This document shows positions 13,881-26,391 of a stretch of DNA of 64,000 bases, piece by piece. The stretch spans positions 62,208,178-62,272,177 of the forward strand of contig NC_054538.1 of the NCBI RefSeq assembly GCF_017654505.1, in the 5' to 3' direction. The stretch is from Polyodon spathula. Lineage: Eukaryota > Chordata > Actinopteri > Acipenseriformes > Polyodontidae. The first letter of the stretch is position 1, and every line of letters starts with the position of its first letter. The notes under the pieces were generated by a model. That model worked only from the letters and a program-made list of their open reading frames with translations, searched no databases and was not told where the DNA came from. Both the position numbers and the translations under genes were made by a program.

Positions 13881-14133
13881 CTGTACGTAGTGTCAGGTTT
13901 ACAGTTTGAAAAAACAGTACTGACTCAACAGCAAGCATGGCTGGAAAGAGAAAAACAATGCGCATCAGCACAAAAATTTTGTGCAAATAAAATGTCTCTA
14001 TTATATATGCTGTGTGCTTGCTACAGCATGCTTGGAACTCGTCAGTCAGCAACCAATGCAACGTTGCTTCAAGAAGATGGGGAGAATGAGGGAATGGACC
14101 TGACTATGGACTTGGAAAGGGGATGGGAGTACT

Positions 14134-14590
14134 GTGTAAATCATGTGTGTTTGTAAACTGTGTTATTCTTGTGCAAATCTGTTAGACAGCCTGTGTGTGA
14201 CTGTGTCACTGAGGTGGGTAGGAGCAGGTTTGGCACAGGAGCAGTCAGAGATAGGGTGTTGGACCAATGAGTGATAAAGGGGGTGGGACTTGGATGGGAG
14301 GGAAGGTAGGGGGGTGGAGATGACAGTTTGAAAGAGAGAAGCAGGATGTGGCAGTGGGGGAATTTAGAGTGAGTTAAGAGAGGATGAGTGAGAGGAGAAG
14401 AATGAGAGCCATTGTTGACTTAAAAAAAAAATAATAATAATAATACAGTGGTTTCCTACTGCTTTGAACCGCAACTGTTGTCTGTCTCATTATATCTTGG
14501 AAACCCTGCAGCTCCGTGCTACAGTATGTAAATAAAGCCTGTTCGCCTGCGGGGTGTATCAACTTCAACCTCCGTCTCGATCTCTTGCCT
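14134..14590 (+). mobile_element. Possible solo LTR
   Basis: The layout resembles a U3-R-U5 block. It has a TG start, a purine-rich body with a CCAAT box (GGACCAATGAG, near 14260), an AATAAA signal at about 14531 and a pyrimidine-rich U5-like end. No coding sequence, primer-binding site or target duplication was identified, so this is a weak call. Confidence 0.3.
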
Positions 14591-15067
14591 GTCACTCAGC
14601 AGTGAATGCACACATTCACATGGAAGACGTCACAAGCATTAATACCCTATATCATTGTAAACAAGGGATTTAGGGGTGCTCCCTAATAAAAGCTGAATCT
14701 CAAAACAATAATATAGTACTGTAATTGTAATCCAGTAATTCAGCTGTGTATAATGGTGTTTAAAACAGGATTCATTCGCTTTTCAACATATCTGCCCTTA
14801 CTCTGGTCCCATCGCAGTTGGTTAGGTGATGGATTACTTACTGTACTATTACATTCATACTCTTTAATACATCTTTTTTATTAGTGTAATGAGGGTCTTA
14901 ATAAAGATTTTTAACCACATACACGCTTGTTTGTTTTGTTTACTGTACTGGAGATTGTGTTGGAGTTTATATTGTTCATCGCTTACTGCGGGTGAATCGC
15001 CTCAACACAAACACACCTGTTCTAAGCAGTGGTGACTGTATACACTGTCAACATTTATAATGATATG

Positions 15068-17063
15068 CAGGGCCAGATTAACCTATATGCCAATTCCCTT
15101 TTGTTTGGGACAATTTACAAAAACTGCAGCGGGCGGGCGGGCAGGCCCACACACACAGGAAGAGGCCCACAGAAGCAACTCCTTTCTGTTCATTTTGTTC
15201 ATTATGACGGCTATGCATTTCTTTCTTGATTACAGCATACCTGGTCTCTGTGTCTCTCACGCAAGCAGCTTCTTGTTAATGTACAATACCAAATGTCCCA
15301 CGCCCTCTACTTTCTGGGAAAGATCTGTCCGTAGTCCTACTAATGTCAGAGGCATCAGTCTGCAGGGCAAAATGTATGAATCAGGCTCAATTTGCGTATT
15401 AATTTATTTTAGTGCTAGGGCCAATTTAAAAACCTGTCCTGTCTCCAATATGCACAGTATGCCTCTTTAAATTTCAGAAATGTTCCTTTCTCATTTGGGG
15501 GTTGGGATTTTAGAAAAAAAGGCAGGTAAAGGTAAATGTTTACAATGCAGGAGATGGAAATTCAAATGTCGATGTCTGTAGCTGCATGGTTTAAGTCCAT
15601 AGCGTTTGTTTCTCTTGCTGCAAATGAATACCCAAAAAGAAGTAAAGGACAGAAAATGTATTCCCTTTTTTTGTTAAACTACATTGAATGCAACTAACAA
15701 AACCACCGATCCATAAACCTCAATGGATGTTATATTATGCACTTGCTATTGCTTTTGTTATTTACTGCTTTTTGTTATGTATTTGATCCATATTACATAA
15801 TTTTGTGTTCTATGTTCCCACGGATGTTTGAATATTGATTAAAATGATCACTCATAGGAGGCTGTGTGGTCCAGTGGTTAACCACTGGAGGTTAATCACT
15901 GGAGATCTGTTTAACCACTGGAGGTCCCTGGTTCAAATCTCAGCCACTGACTCACTTTGTGATCCTTCTGAGATGTTGCTGTAAGTGACTCTGCAACTGA
16001 TGCATAGTTCACACAGCCTAGTCTTGTATCTTGTAAAACGCTTTGTGATAGTGGTTCACTATGAAAGACACTATTAAAAAAAAAAAAAAAAAAAAGATTA
16101 AAAGAAAGATTAACAACAGTGAGATTTAAATATCACTCGCATGTGATTTCTGTTGTTTGGTGCAAGGCAATAAATGCATACACAGTTTAACAGGTATTAT
16201 GATCAGCAAAAAAAAAAAAAAAAGCCTATATAAAGTGTTTAGATAAGTTATCTAATTCAATTTGAAGACGCTTTCTCATTATTATTGAAAAAATGCGTAC
16301 ATTGAAAATAAAGTAAAAGTTAGGAAATATCATCTTGCAATTAACAGGTTTCTATGATGTTGTGTTCTTTGCATATGATTCGTATCAAATTAGCTTTATA
16401 CTGGGCTTGTTTGTACCACCCTGTAGTGTATGAACTATCCTTAAGAGTGCAGAAAATATAAACTGTGTTCACAGCGCTGTATTGGGGCATAACCATAGAA
16501 CTGTATAAGAACAATACAGGCTATGTAATAACCTCAGACAGATGGGCACACTGATGACATTTCTCACATTTTTATATGGCAGCTCCACAATCGGAAGAAT
16601 ATATAGTGTTCCCTCCATAATGAAATATAAAGTGTAACGCCAATCACATTGAACATAAAAGCTTTTTAAAAAAAATGCAATTCTCAAGTCTGCATAACAT
16701 CAAAGTGACTTATTTTGGTTTCACACTGGACAATTAATGGTTACCATGCACAAGCATTGATGGAAAATGCTGTAGAGTGAATGCACCTGTATTTGTCACC
16801 TTTTTCTATTTTTTTGTGCAAACTCCATTGGCGAACGAAAGAAAAATAAACACATGCTCAGTTCTTCTCAGTGCTATGAAAGCACGGACTGGAAATGTCC
16901 ACTCCGCTCCAGCAACTCCCCCTCTCCGTTTACAATTGGCTCGCTCTGCTCCGCTCACACTCTGTCCCCAACGCAGGGGCCAATAACACCATTTGGCACA
17001 ATATGCATAGGGCCCCCAAAATATGGGTAGCATAGGGCCCCCTTGTCCTTTAATCTGGCCCTG
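15068..17063. mobile_element. hAT-like element with 14-bp terminal inverted repeats
   Basis: CAGGGCCAGATTAA at 15068 is matched by TTAATCTGGCCCTG ending at 17063, typical of non-autonomous hAT-type termini. The right subterminal part has repeated GGGCCCCC blocks, which is common in that class. The 8-bp flanks (ATGATATG and GGGCGGAG) do not match, so either one flank has been rearranged or the ends come from two copies. A SINE lies inside (15857-16095). No transposase is seen. Confidence 0.55.
15857..16095 (+). mobile_element. tRNA-derived SINE with poly(A) tail
   Basis: The head GGCTGTGTGGTCCAGTGGTT is an A-box-type start and GGTTCAAATCT (15930-15940) is a B box. A body and a tail of the CGCTTTGTGATAGTGGTTCA type follow, ending in about 18 A. 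The head carries an unusual near-triplication of an ACCACTGGAGGT unit (about 15888-15926). Confidence 0.75.
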
Positions 17064-17347
17064 GGGCGGAGTGCACCAAGCAGGTGTAAGTGTTACGATG
17101 GCATAAGTGATGGGCGCAATTTTTCTGCGGTCTGGACCAAGCAGATGTAAGACTTATTCAGGTTGTAACTGTACGTCTGCTAGAGGGGTAGGTGTAAAGC
17201 TGGCGTAGACAGGCAAATAACATAGGGGATAGAGGTAGAAAGTTAAATTTAAAAGCAAATCAGCTTTGAATATTGTAAAATAACATTTAGTTTAGCAAAA
17301 GCCAAAGATGGGTGGAATTAATAGTACATTGGTTTGATGATTTAAAG

Positions 17348-17400
17348 CAGGGGTTTTCAACTGGGGGTACGAGTACCCCTAGGGGCACTTCTAATCAACG
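17348..17400 (+). mobile_element. Isolated hAT-type left terminus
   Basis: CAGGGGTTTTCAACTGGGGG with the adjoining small palindrome GGGTACGAGTACCC looks like the left end of a Charlie-type hAT element. No matching right end (GTTGAAAACCCCTG) is evident downstream, so the element is truncated or the match is chance. Confidence 0.4.
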
Positions 17401-18534
17401 CTATGGGTGACCAAAACAGAACCTCCTTCGTCTTATACATGAAATATGGGACGACCTTCAATATATGAACCAAAGGAATGCTGCCTTCTTCTGACTAAAT
17501 ATTACTGTAGTGCTAAGCTTAGAATTAAAAATGTGCTTGTTCTCTTTATATAGAGACAGCAGTGTGTGTATTTCGTGATACGTTTTTTTCCTTGATATTT
17601 TTGGCTTTGCTTATTCAATGTGAAGGCCGACACGTGAAACTATGGCTATTTCCCTTCTCTGCTGCGCCTCGGTCGCAACGCGGTCGCTACTACGCCACAG
17701 ACACGGATGAGTGTTATTGTTACGATGTTTAGCATCATATAACTTAGTATTTGTTGTTGTTTTTTTTTTTTTGTTTGTTTTTTTTAATATTGTTAAGACT
17801 GTAAAAGTATTCAAAATATATCCAAAAGCAACGTTCAAGACAAGGACAAACAACAAAGTACTGATGAAATAATGGGTTTATTTATAATCCAAAGTCTGAT
17901 GAGAACAATAAACAATAATGATAACAGGCAATAATGCGTTGTGTATTGCTCCATTTAATCCACAGGCTCAGTCTCAAAATAAATGTCTCGGTATTTAAAC
18001 ATCCACAAATAACACAAACACGATCACAAGTCCACAGTGAGTGCTATAGTGCACGTGGTGCAAATACAGTTAATCATGACACCAGTGCAGTGTTGTCTGG
18101 GTTTGGTGCTGGTCTTTAGCGACAGCTCTGGATCGGTTTAGCCGTCTAATAACAACAAACATGTATATTTTGGACACGACAAAACACTCACATTAACAAT
18201 AGGGTTCGCCTTCCGGTTCAGCATTAACCATAAAAAAGGAACAGACCACCTCGCTATATCCCCTTATATTAACGATTGCAACTGCTCCTTCAATCTGCTG
18301 CTGCCACATTGTTTCCCTTCCGACTGGGGGCAGGAGGGGGACGGGCAAGAGTCCCTCGTGTCAGTTTGGAGTCAAGACTACTCCATGAACAGTTCTTTGA
18401 TTTTGCTGCAAAACAGTCCCTGTACTGGGGGCCAGTGCCCCCAGGTGGCATCTCTGCTCTGGGTTGAGCGTCTCCCTGCTGCGCTGACACAAGTCTTGCA
18501 TGGCCACTGCAGTGAGGGATATTTCACCTGGCCG

Positions 18535-18815
18535 TTGCAGCCTGGGGGTGGTGGTGCTGGCTGGCGATCATTGGTACCTGAATGTAGTGGCGCTGGATGG
18601 CGGGCGCTGGTGCCAGGGGCTGTGGTGCTGGCTTGTGAGCATTGCAGCCTGGGGGTTGTGGTGCTGGCTGGACAGCGTTAGCACCTAAAGGTGGTGGCTG
18701 TGTTGGCTGGCAAGCTTTGCAGCTTGGGGTTGGTTGTGCTGGTTGGTGAGCATTGGAGCCCGGGGGTGGTGGTGCTGGCTGGTGAGTGTTGCAGCCTAGG
18801 GGTGGTGGTGTGGGG
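18535..18815 (-). repeat. Coding-type minisatellite, about 36-bp period
   Basis: Five to six units of about 36 bp read on the minus strand as 12-13-residue proline-rich repeats, for example GCNTHQPAPPPP and GSNAHQPAQPTP. They follow the protease block in frame-like continuity, so the array probably arose within the retrotransposon polyprotein. Confidence 0.8.
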
Positions 18816-19044
18816 TAACTTGAAATCCGACAGGCAGGGGATGGCATTGAGGGTTTGGGGGTCGGGTCCCATGGCTCTTCAGACCACAGTTGGCTCCCAT
18901 CGCCGCGAGCAGGTCCGCTCCCAGTATACACTCCTTCTCAATCTCCGTGAGCCACGCTGTGTGTGGCAGCTGGGCGCCCCCAACCTCCACCTCCAGCGTC
19001 TGTTGGCCTTGCATTGGGGCAACCTGGCCAGATACAGTTTTCAA
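18796..19044 (-). pseudogene. Retropepsin-like (protease) remnant of the Gypsy element
   Basis: The minus-strand frame includes GQVAPMQGQQTLEVEVGG and then TEIEKECILGADLLAAMG. The ILGxDLL motif is characteristic of the C-terminal half of retrotransposon aspartic proteases. The catalytic D-S/T-G motif that should lie upstream was not found in frame and the flanking frames contain stops, so I treat it as inactive. In an intact element this enzyme would process the gag-pol polyprotein. Confidence 0.55.
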
Positions 19045-19833
19045 ACAGGCACTGGTTGGGGCCCGTGCTGCTTCTCTGCTCTTGCCCCATGGCGGTATTG
19101 TGGGGGAGGGTTTGGGAGTCCCTGGCCGGTTTTTCGCTCTCTACACTGAGTAGGCTTCAGGCATCAGGTTTGTAGGTGGCCCGGTTGGTGTCAGCTCCAG
19201 AACAGGAGGTGGTCCTCGGGCCTCCCTTCATGGCAGGTTTGGTAAGCGCAAGTGCGTTGGGAGCCGCAGTGTTAACTGGGGAAGCTTGTGTTCTTGGGAG
19301 TGCAGGGGCCAGCAGCAGAATGGGTTTAAGTCACTGTGTTTCATTTATGATTTGCTGCAGGGTAGCAGAGCTCAAGCAGAAGGTGGCGCTGGAGTTCAAT
19401 GGGTGTAACAACCCCCAGGAAGGCGTCCCGCCCCATCTGGACATGCGCTTCCGCCGGCACTTCTGGGTATGCCTTGACAATCAAGACTCTTCAGCTTGAC
19501 ATGCGACCTTTGGCTCTCCCTACTGTGCTCTGTGGGGGCGGGGCCTACGTTTTTGGCTTGCACACCCCTCGTCCATGGCCTCACATTGGTGGTCAAGCCC
19601 CTGATGACATTCCCAGTTGGCTCCCCTCGCTGCCAGTGCCCGCTGGGTCGCTTCATTGCCAGGCCCCATGGGGGTGGTGCATGTGTGTCCTGCAGTAGCC
19701 CTTCAATTCATTTCTGGGCTTCAGCCCATTTGCTCCTGATCCTCTCCTCCGTGAAGCTCCTTGTCTCCTCTCCAGGTTGGCACTAGCATCTTCCCGGATT
19801 TTCTGTGCTCCATTATCCTGCCACTCTCACCAA

Positions 19834-20201
19834 TGTAACGTTGCTGGGTTCCAGGATCAATGGAGTCAGACAAAGTATGTATCTTTAAGGCTTGAGCCCA
19901 TACTTATTTAACAACAAAATAAATATAAACAAGGTCAGGGTACTTTTCACACTCACTCTGTATCCTCTCACTTCTACTTTTCGTGCTGAGAATGGGGGTC
20001 AAGGGCAACACAACCCTTATTTATGCCCTCGCTCGACCCCTGTTCCCCTCCAATCACTCGTATCCATTCCTACCTACACCACCCACTCCTAGCATGCACT
20101 CACAGTCAGTCACCCCCAACCGTGTTTCCCCTGCCCCTCAACCACTCACACACCCACACAAGTTAACCCTTGAGGAACCCCCACCCTCCCAGAGATTGTC
20201 A
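19834..20201 (-). repeat. 5' LTR of the Gypsy remnant (368 bp)
   Basis: On the minus strand it starts TGACAATCTCTGGG and ends AACGTTACA, i.e. TG...CA ends, directly followed by TTGGTGAGAGTGG as the primer-binding region. A TATA-like CATAAATAAGG lies near 20026-20016. The TAATA at 20202-20206 would be one copy of a 5-bp target duplication, but the partner end is missing. Confidence 0.6.
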
Positions 20202-20206
20202 TAATA

Positions 20207-22503
20207 GATTCAAAAGTGAAACATTAAAGTGTTGTTGCTTACCACGTTTAACTGACCTAGAAAGCTATTGATAGGGACATATTGATTTTGTGACCTTTTG
20301 AAAATTATGCTGACTGTGAGCTGTTGAACGTTTAGAGAATTAATCAATAATCTGGGAAAATATAATTTGTCATAATTTATTCTGATATAAGACAATTTAT
20401 AATACAATTGATATAATATTTAGTAAATATTGCCTTTTATAAATGACCAAATAATTGAAGTTGGTTTGAAGTTCGATATCAATTTGATATCAGCAACCAT
20501 ATCACTCAGACCTTTCAAACCAACTTTCAAGTGAAGCTGACCACTTGTGAACATCAAATGAATAGCGAACAATACTTCTGGATAACAACATACAGCGGCA
20601 ACCATTGCAAGCCATTTCCGATTTAAATGGTTTGTTTTTGTAATACTCAAATTAATAACCAATAAAATACATTCAATAAATTGTTAAATCAGCATAACAA
20701 TACTTCCAAATAATTTTCATTCTTGACTTATCAATACAGTAGCATATAAAGACCGTGCCAGTCTCCACCTCAACTCAGAGTTGTTAAACATATTGACCAA
20801 AGCATTGCTAAATTATCAAACTAGCCTACTTTGGACTTTTTACATTCCATATGTTGGTTTATTTTTTCAGAATGATTGAGCAGTATACGGTAGTAATAAT
20901 ACACGTTTTGATTACTGCTGTGGCAATAAGGAGATCCAGAATCCATAACTAAACTGTAACAACAACATAAATAATAATAATAATAATCATTTTAGTTTTG
21001 TATACTTTAGATTGAAGACATTTTGATGCCTTAAAAGAATTGAAGGCACCAGTGAGTTATGAAAGAAGCAGGGGTGTGGTGTGGAAAAAGGTATATTGCT
21101 GCAGTTCTGCATTAAGCAATTTTCTTGAAGCAAAGCCAATTGCCAAATAGTGTAATTTTGCAAAGAGTGGTAAGGTTAACATGATAGGCTGCCGTGTGTT
21201 TTAAGTAGCATGACAATGTGTGTGTGTTAATTTATAATTTTACAGAGTCTGAAGAGCCATGGGACCCGACCCCCAAACCCTCAATGCTGTCCCCTGCCTG
21301 TCGGAGTTCAAGTTACTCCACACCACCACCCCTGGGCTCCAATATATATAGGAGTTGCAGCATTGTGTGTGTGGCCTGTGGTCCGGACCACCACAGGCCA
21401 CTGAATGCTACAACCCCTTCTCTCAACATAAGGACACTGTTTTTATATGTATTGCAATATATTTAACTGTACAAAACTAGCAAAAAAAAAACTACCCAGC
21501 ACAATAGTTGAACTACTCTTCTCTGCATCTGGATTATTAATCATAGCTTTAAAATAAATAAATAAATAAATGCTGTACTAAAGACACACTGAGAAGAACA
21601 AGTCGAGCCCCTCCCCTTTTAATTGGCATGACGCTTCTTTTCAATAGCAGACCACAAGGGAAATAAAATAAAAGCAATTAAAAAAAAAAATGTCTGTCTC
21701 TGGTGTAGCGCATTGATAAGCACACTGTCGTTAACATAAACTCTTTACAATTAGGAGAAAATATAAAAACAATAGCCGGTCATAACTAAAAAAACATATT
21801 TCTAATAAAGTAAAAAGACATAGGCTATATCTGTCCTCAAGATGGCGCTAGTTCATTAAAATAGGAGACCATAACCTCATATTAATCCTTAAAGTTGAAT
21901 TAAATTTTAATATAATTGTATTGTGTTATTTAATTATTGTTGTTTTTATCCTTTATGATGTAGCATATCAATGTAAGTTGGATATCCTCTAAAACAGTGA
22001 TACAAAAAACGTCTCATCCTTTTCCTTAATGCTGGATTTTGACAGTTTGTACAGTTTTTATTTTTATTTTTTTATGCAGTCGCTCTCTATTTTTTAAACA
22101 CACCAAAACCACAAAATAATAAAATCATAACGTCTAAGTATTACAAATCGGAAATCGTCATCTAAGAAATTCAGTCGCAATTGTGCATATGAAATATGGT
22201 ATGTATTACTGTATTGTTTCCAACTCCTTCCGACAGTAAAAACGTAGTAATTTAATTGAACTAACTTCTTGCGAAAAGTGTGCCTCCTCTCAAGTTTACT
22301 TAGAGCGATATTGTGTAGTCAGACGTGGAACTGAAATAGCAATGAAAGCACCAAAATAGTACAGCAGAAAATGTTGTGGCTCATTAAAGCACTGCGTTTA
22401 AACTTCAAAGCACTCGTCTGGAACTTTGTACAAATCTGGCGCCCTTGTGGTTTTTATTATTTCTTTAATCGCCCTACAGTTTAAAGATTCAAGGTATGTT
22501 AAC

Positions 22504-22535
<32 letters not shown>

Positions 22536-22998
22536 TTACTTTAACCATATAGCAACTCATGCTTTCTTTCATGTAACAGATAAATGTTTGGCAGTCCCTT
22601 GTGTACCATCTCAGCCTCCCCATTTATCATCATAACAACCGTTTAGTGTAAAATTAACAACAACTTAACTACTACAACAATAAACATGGTCATGCATTAT
22701 CATAGATTGATGAAGATTGCTGAGTGAAATCAGCAAACTGTGTGAAAGATCTGCGTTTATGCTGAGGCAATTTATCTTCAGCTTAGAACAGAACGATCCG
22801 TGAAAACATAATCAAATTCTATTTCTTGAAAGGTGAAAATCGATCTAATGAATAGTTTCCCCAAAACAATTTGTAGCGCCAATAATATTTTCCTTGAATG
22901 CATTTGTACAAAGTAGAACGTACTTTCACCACTGTTATGTCATTAGAAATGCTAATTCCGTTTCTGCACTTAAATATTATGGAATACTTTGCTACGCT

Positions 22999-23000
<2 letters not shown>
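20207..23000. other. Gene-free flank
   Basis: Apart from the retroelement scrap at 21247-21340, I recognise no gene. There are short (TAAA)n and (ATTT)n tracts near 21552 and 22508. The sequence is AT-rich and mostly unique-looking. Confidence 0.5.
21247..21340 (+). repeat. Inverted copy of Gypsy polyprotein segment
   Basis: These 94 bp are the reverse complement of 18791-18884 with a few differences and equal length. On the plus strand they read EEPWDPTPKPSMLSPACRSS, the same residues as the minus-strand retroelement frame. No LTR accompanies this copy. Confidence 0.85.

Positions 23001-23058
<58 letters not shown>
23001..23058. repeat. (AC)n microsatellite
   Basis: 29 uninterrupted AC units. 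Confidence 0.97.
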
Positions 23059-23060
<2 letters not shown>

Positions 23061-23699
23061 CAAGTCGATAAAATAGGCTGCTTTTTTAATGTCATCAGCT
23101 TAAATACACGTTACAGTAATATCATCCATAAATAAAACTGGTACACATTTACAATTCCTGTATACCTATTTTTGTTTTTAAATAAATAAGAGACTTAACA
23201 TGTAAGTCTAAGGTTTATAATTTCTCCCATAGCCAAGTAATCCCTTTGATTACATCTAATACCTGCCAAAACACAGATGGTATGCCCACCCATCTCACAG
23301 TGTGATAATGCCACGTTGTGAAATCTAGCCATTAATATTAATTGTCAGCCTGTGAATCTGTCTGAACTACTAAAGCTTGAAATTCCCATGAAAAAAGCAA
23401 AGCTTGATTTAGCAGGGATTTTAAGATAATTCTTGATTTTTCCACCCTTTTATTCAGCACCTTGCTGGATCTTGTATATAGGTTGAAGGAAAGAATAATA
23501 TCTGATACTCAATTTTAAATTGTGTAATCAATATATTGAAAATTAAAAAAAAATAATAAAAAAAATGGTTATGTTTACATTCATAGCTATATAATCTTGT
23601 TTATTGTGTTAAGTAAACCCAATACTGGAAGCATTTGTTACTAGTTGTAATACAAGCTCTTTACATTTTTTGTTTTACTTAGTAAAAAGTAAAAAAAAA

Positions 23700-24240
23700 G
23701 TAGCCCAGAGGCAAAATAAACTGCTGGCGACAATATCTTTTGGATGGATTATTTGTGGGTCCATGGCTACAATTTAGCCCTAACAACAGGGCCAGACTGA
23801 TATAATTCTCTCCGGAAAGGTCAATGCAACGCTTGGCAAAGCTAACCTCCATGCTCTCCATCTGTCTACACTTGAATCCAGACACTTTCAATACAGCCTT
23901 GTATGCTCAAGACTAGCCACAAACAAACTGAAGTGGTCTGGGACCATACACAGTGTTTCAAGTGTTTACCATGCAATGACCAGTGGGTTTGGTAAACAAA
24001 ATGACGCAGTGCTTACTTATGTCATAATGACACAAATGGCAGTTTGAAAGGTGAAGTTAAAAATCTAGTTCCGCAACTTTACAATGTTCCTCACACCTGG
24101 CAAGGGGGAGGGGGAGGCTGGAGGGGGGTGATGGCGCAATAGATCTAAACCAGACAAAACAATCTTTGTTAAATAACTTTGCCGGCCTGCAATTTACTGC
24201 CAAAAGAATGGCATTAACAAGTCAGGTATATATAGAACAT
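23700..24240. promoter_or_regulatory. Candidate conserved non-coding element
   Basis: Unique, non-repetitive sequence of balanced composition lying between a homopolymer-rich tract and an (AT)n array. It includes AAATGACGCAGTGCTTAC (AP-1/CRE-like TGACGCA), TTATGTCATAATGACAC and a run of transcription-factor-like words. There is no exon-like frame. Its texture resembles the deeply conserved elements known around the BCL11A locus, but conservation was not tested. Confidence 0.3.
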
Positions 24241-24333
24241 ATTGTTCACAATCTACATTTTATTTTAAAACCTTTTTAACAGCAGTTTATTAAAAAGGTT
24301 AATTTTGCACCATTAATAATGATGAATGAAACT

Positions 24334-24336
<3 letters not shown>

Positions 24337-24413
<77 letters not shown>
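24337..24413. repeat. (AT)n microsatellite
   Basis: About 38 uninterrupted TA units. Confidence 0.97.
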
Positions 24414-24417
<4 letters not shown>

Positions 24418-24789
24418 TTATTATTATTAATTTATTTTATGAAGTGATTTATAACATATACAACATATTAAATCTACACAAGAAGGACAGAAGGACAACA
24501 GCTGTATTTACACAAGATATGAAAGCCCAGTCAATCGGGCAAACAAAAGCTTAACGTATTAGATGCCTTATTATTTTGGGACAGGCCATATGTATGCCGA
24601 TGTGCCATTGTGTTTCATATTTTGTTCATACAACAAAACCAACGGCACTGGAACTAGGGGTGCATTGCTTCCATAATATACAGGGGTTACAGTTTTGTTC
24701 AGTGGCTTTCAGCACCCCCACTTTAAAAATCATTCCAGTGCCATTGAACAAAATAGCAATAATAACTTCCATTAAGTTGTAAAAAATAC

Positions 24790-25080
24790 TATACTGCCCT
24801 TAAACAATGTCAGCTCAAATGCTTTATCCATTGTGTGGTCTGGAATACAGAGGCTTTTTAATTGACACTTAATTTGGCTGCATGGCAAGCACGGACAGGT
24901 CTCTCAGACATTCTGTAGGCAGCACAAGATCATTTAAACAGAGGAGTTTTGTATTGCAGCTTTGTGTTCATAGGTTCCTGTAAATGTGATCTAAAGCATA
25001 CAATTTAAAATGATTGTTAATCAGATTATATCTGTATACACGTAAATTACCTGTACTTGTACAAGAAATTTCTAAGGAAC
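24790..25080. promoter_or_regulatory. Candidate conserved non-coding element
   Basis: Unique sequence with homeodomain-type words (TTTTTAATTGACACTTAATT; GATTGTTAATCAGATTA) and GGTCTGGAATACAGAGGC. No coding potential and no repeat signature. This is a call by texture and position in the bcl11a flank only. Confidence 0.3.
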
Positions 25081-25777
25081 GTAAGGGCTAAGTATTTGAT
25101 GGGTCTCAAACCATGAGAAAAGCAAGTTACAATGTAAGTTGCGCCATTATGTAAGAATGAAATCTGATATAGCAGAGATGTTGAATGCTACATTTATGGC
25201 AAAGGGAGTCATTTAGATGCTACTTTACAGTAAGACTCTTGCATGGCATACCCTGTCATTTCTGCATTAGATTTTTTAAGACTTAAAACACAGAAAATCA
25301 GAAGATATGATTGTTGGATTTTATATTAACGTAAGGTAATAACTAAACCACATGTTATTAGAGATAATTACATTTTAACCTAAACCTTTTACAGTAAACT
25401 GATTCATTTTAAATGAAAGCATTATTGTCAGATTGAACTATTGTGCTTTTCTTTAGTCAGACTGGCAGTCTCCACACTTTGTCTGCCACGCAGCATGCAG
25501 AACTCAGAACTTGGAAAGTTACCTATGGCATGTATTCTTCCTCTTACAAAGTGAACAGTGCTCAAACAAAGATGCACCAAAGATGGTATACAAATGTTTT
25601 GTAAATAGTGTTGCGGTGTTCAAGGGGTTAATTAACCCAGGCTCTCATAATGCAAAAAATAGATCTCCTTTAATAAAATGAATTAGGTTTTGAGCAGGGT
25701 GATGACCACTGACATGCCCATTATTCAATGAAGAACCTGTCTAGCTGGCGAGGAAACAAACAAAGCAAAACTTGCCC

Positions 25778-25870
25778 CCCCCCTCCAGGGGGGCACCCAG
25801 CACAGCACACGTGTCCAACCCCACCCCCCCCCCCCCCACCCCCCACCCCCTCATTTAAAAAAAAAAAAGA
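25778..25870. repeat. C-rich tract followed by poly(A)
   Basis: Interrupted runs of C, including CCACC plus C14, are followed by an A-run at 25857-25868. The complementary strand is G-rich enough to form quadruplex structures. Confidence 0.85.
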
Positions 25871-26389
25871 AAGAAAAGGTGCGCAAAACAGAGCAGCTAA
25901 TGTAGGAAAAGAAAATGAAAAAAAGTGAAACAGAAAGAGAAAAATGACAAAGTGTTGAGCGTTGATTTATTGCATAAGCCTCTGGTCATTTCCATATATT
26001 GAAATGCGCCCAAGCGACCAGTCAGTCAATTTTCTCTGAGCTGCTGCCCATGGTATCTATACACACGTGACTCAAACTCGCCTACTACCTCTCCCGTTAA
26101 ACGCTATGTTTTCTTTCATAAACATGAATATACTGAAAACACGTTTTGAATGTGAATTTACACAGGTAAATACGTTATCCAATTTAAAAAGACTATTACA
26201 GCGTATTCGATATAAGTAGATTTACAGTTCGTGTTTTGAACCCAAACCTGATAAATGAAAAATAATAATTTTAAACAGAAAATATATCAAATCCATTTAT
26301 GATTTTCATAGCTATTATGTCTAAAAGGATGCTAATGCCAGCCAGGGTGATTGGGGCAACCTGCATATTAGGAAGATATAAAAATAATG

Positions 26390-26391
<2 letters not shown>

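Larger units (their letters stand above)
18290..20201 (-). mobile_element. Ty3/Gypsy-like LTR retrotransposon remnant
   Basis: Read on the minus strand, the element begins with an LTR (20201-19834). A TTGGTGAGAGTGG primer-binding-type sequence follows it, then a degraded gag-like region (about 19790-19100), a retropepsin-like block (19044-18796) and a proline-rich repeat (18815-18535). RT, RNase H and integrase are not seen and no 3' LTR was identified, so it is 3'-truncated. The LTR-like stretch at about 17830-18270 (minus; AATAAACCCATTATTT) could be a different family. The fragment is much more GC-rich than its surroundings. Confidence 0.65.

Noticed and set aside
13890..14156. 88-codon open frame resembling a short protein
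   Set aside because: No domain recognised; lies in a repeat-like region.
15900..15945. Possible tRNA gene (B box present)
   Set aside because: No cloverleaf or complete arms; it is the head of a SINE.
17830..18270. Second LTR next to the Gypsy remnant
   Set aside because: It has an AATAAA-rich end but no sequence match to the 19834-20201 LTR and no defined termini.
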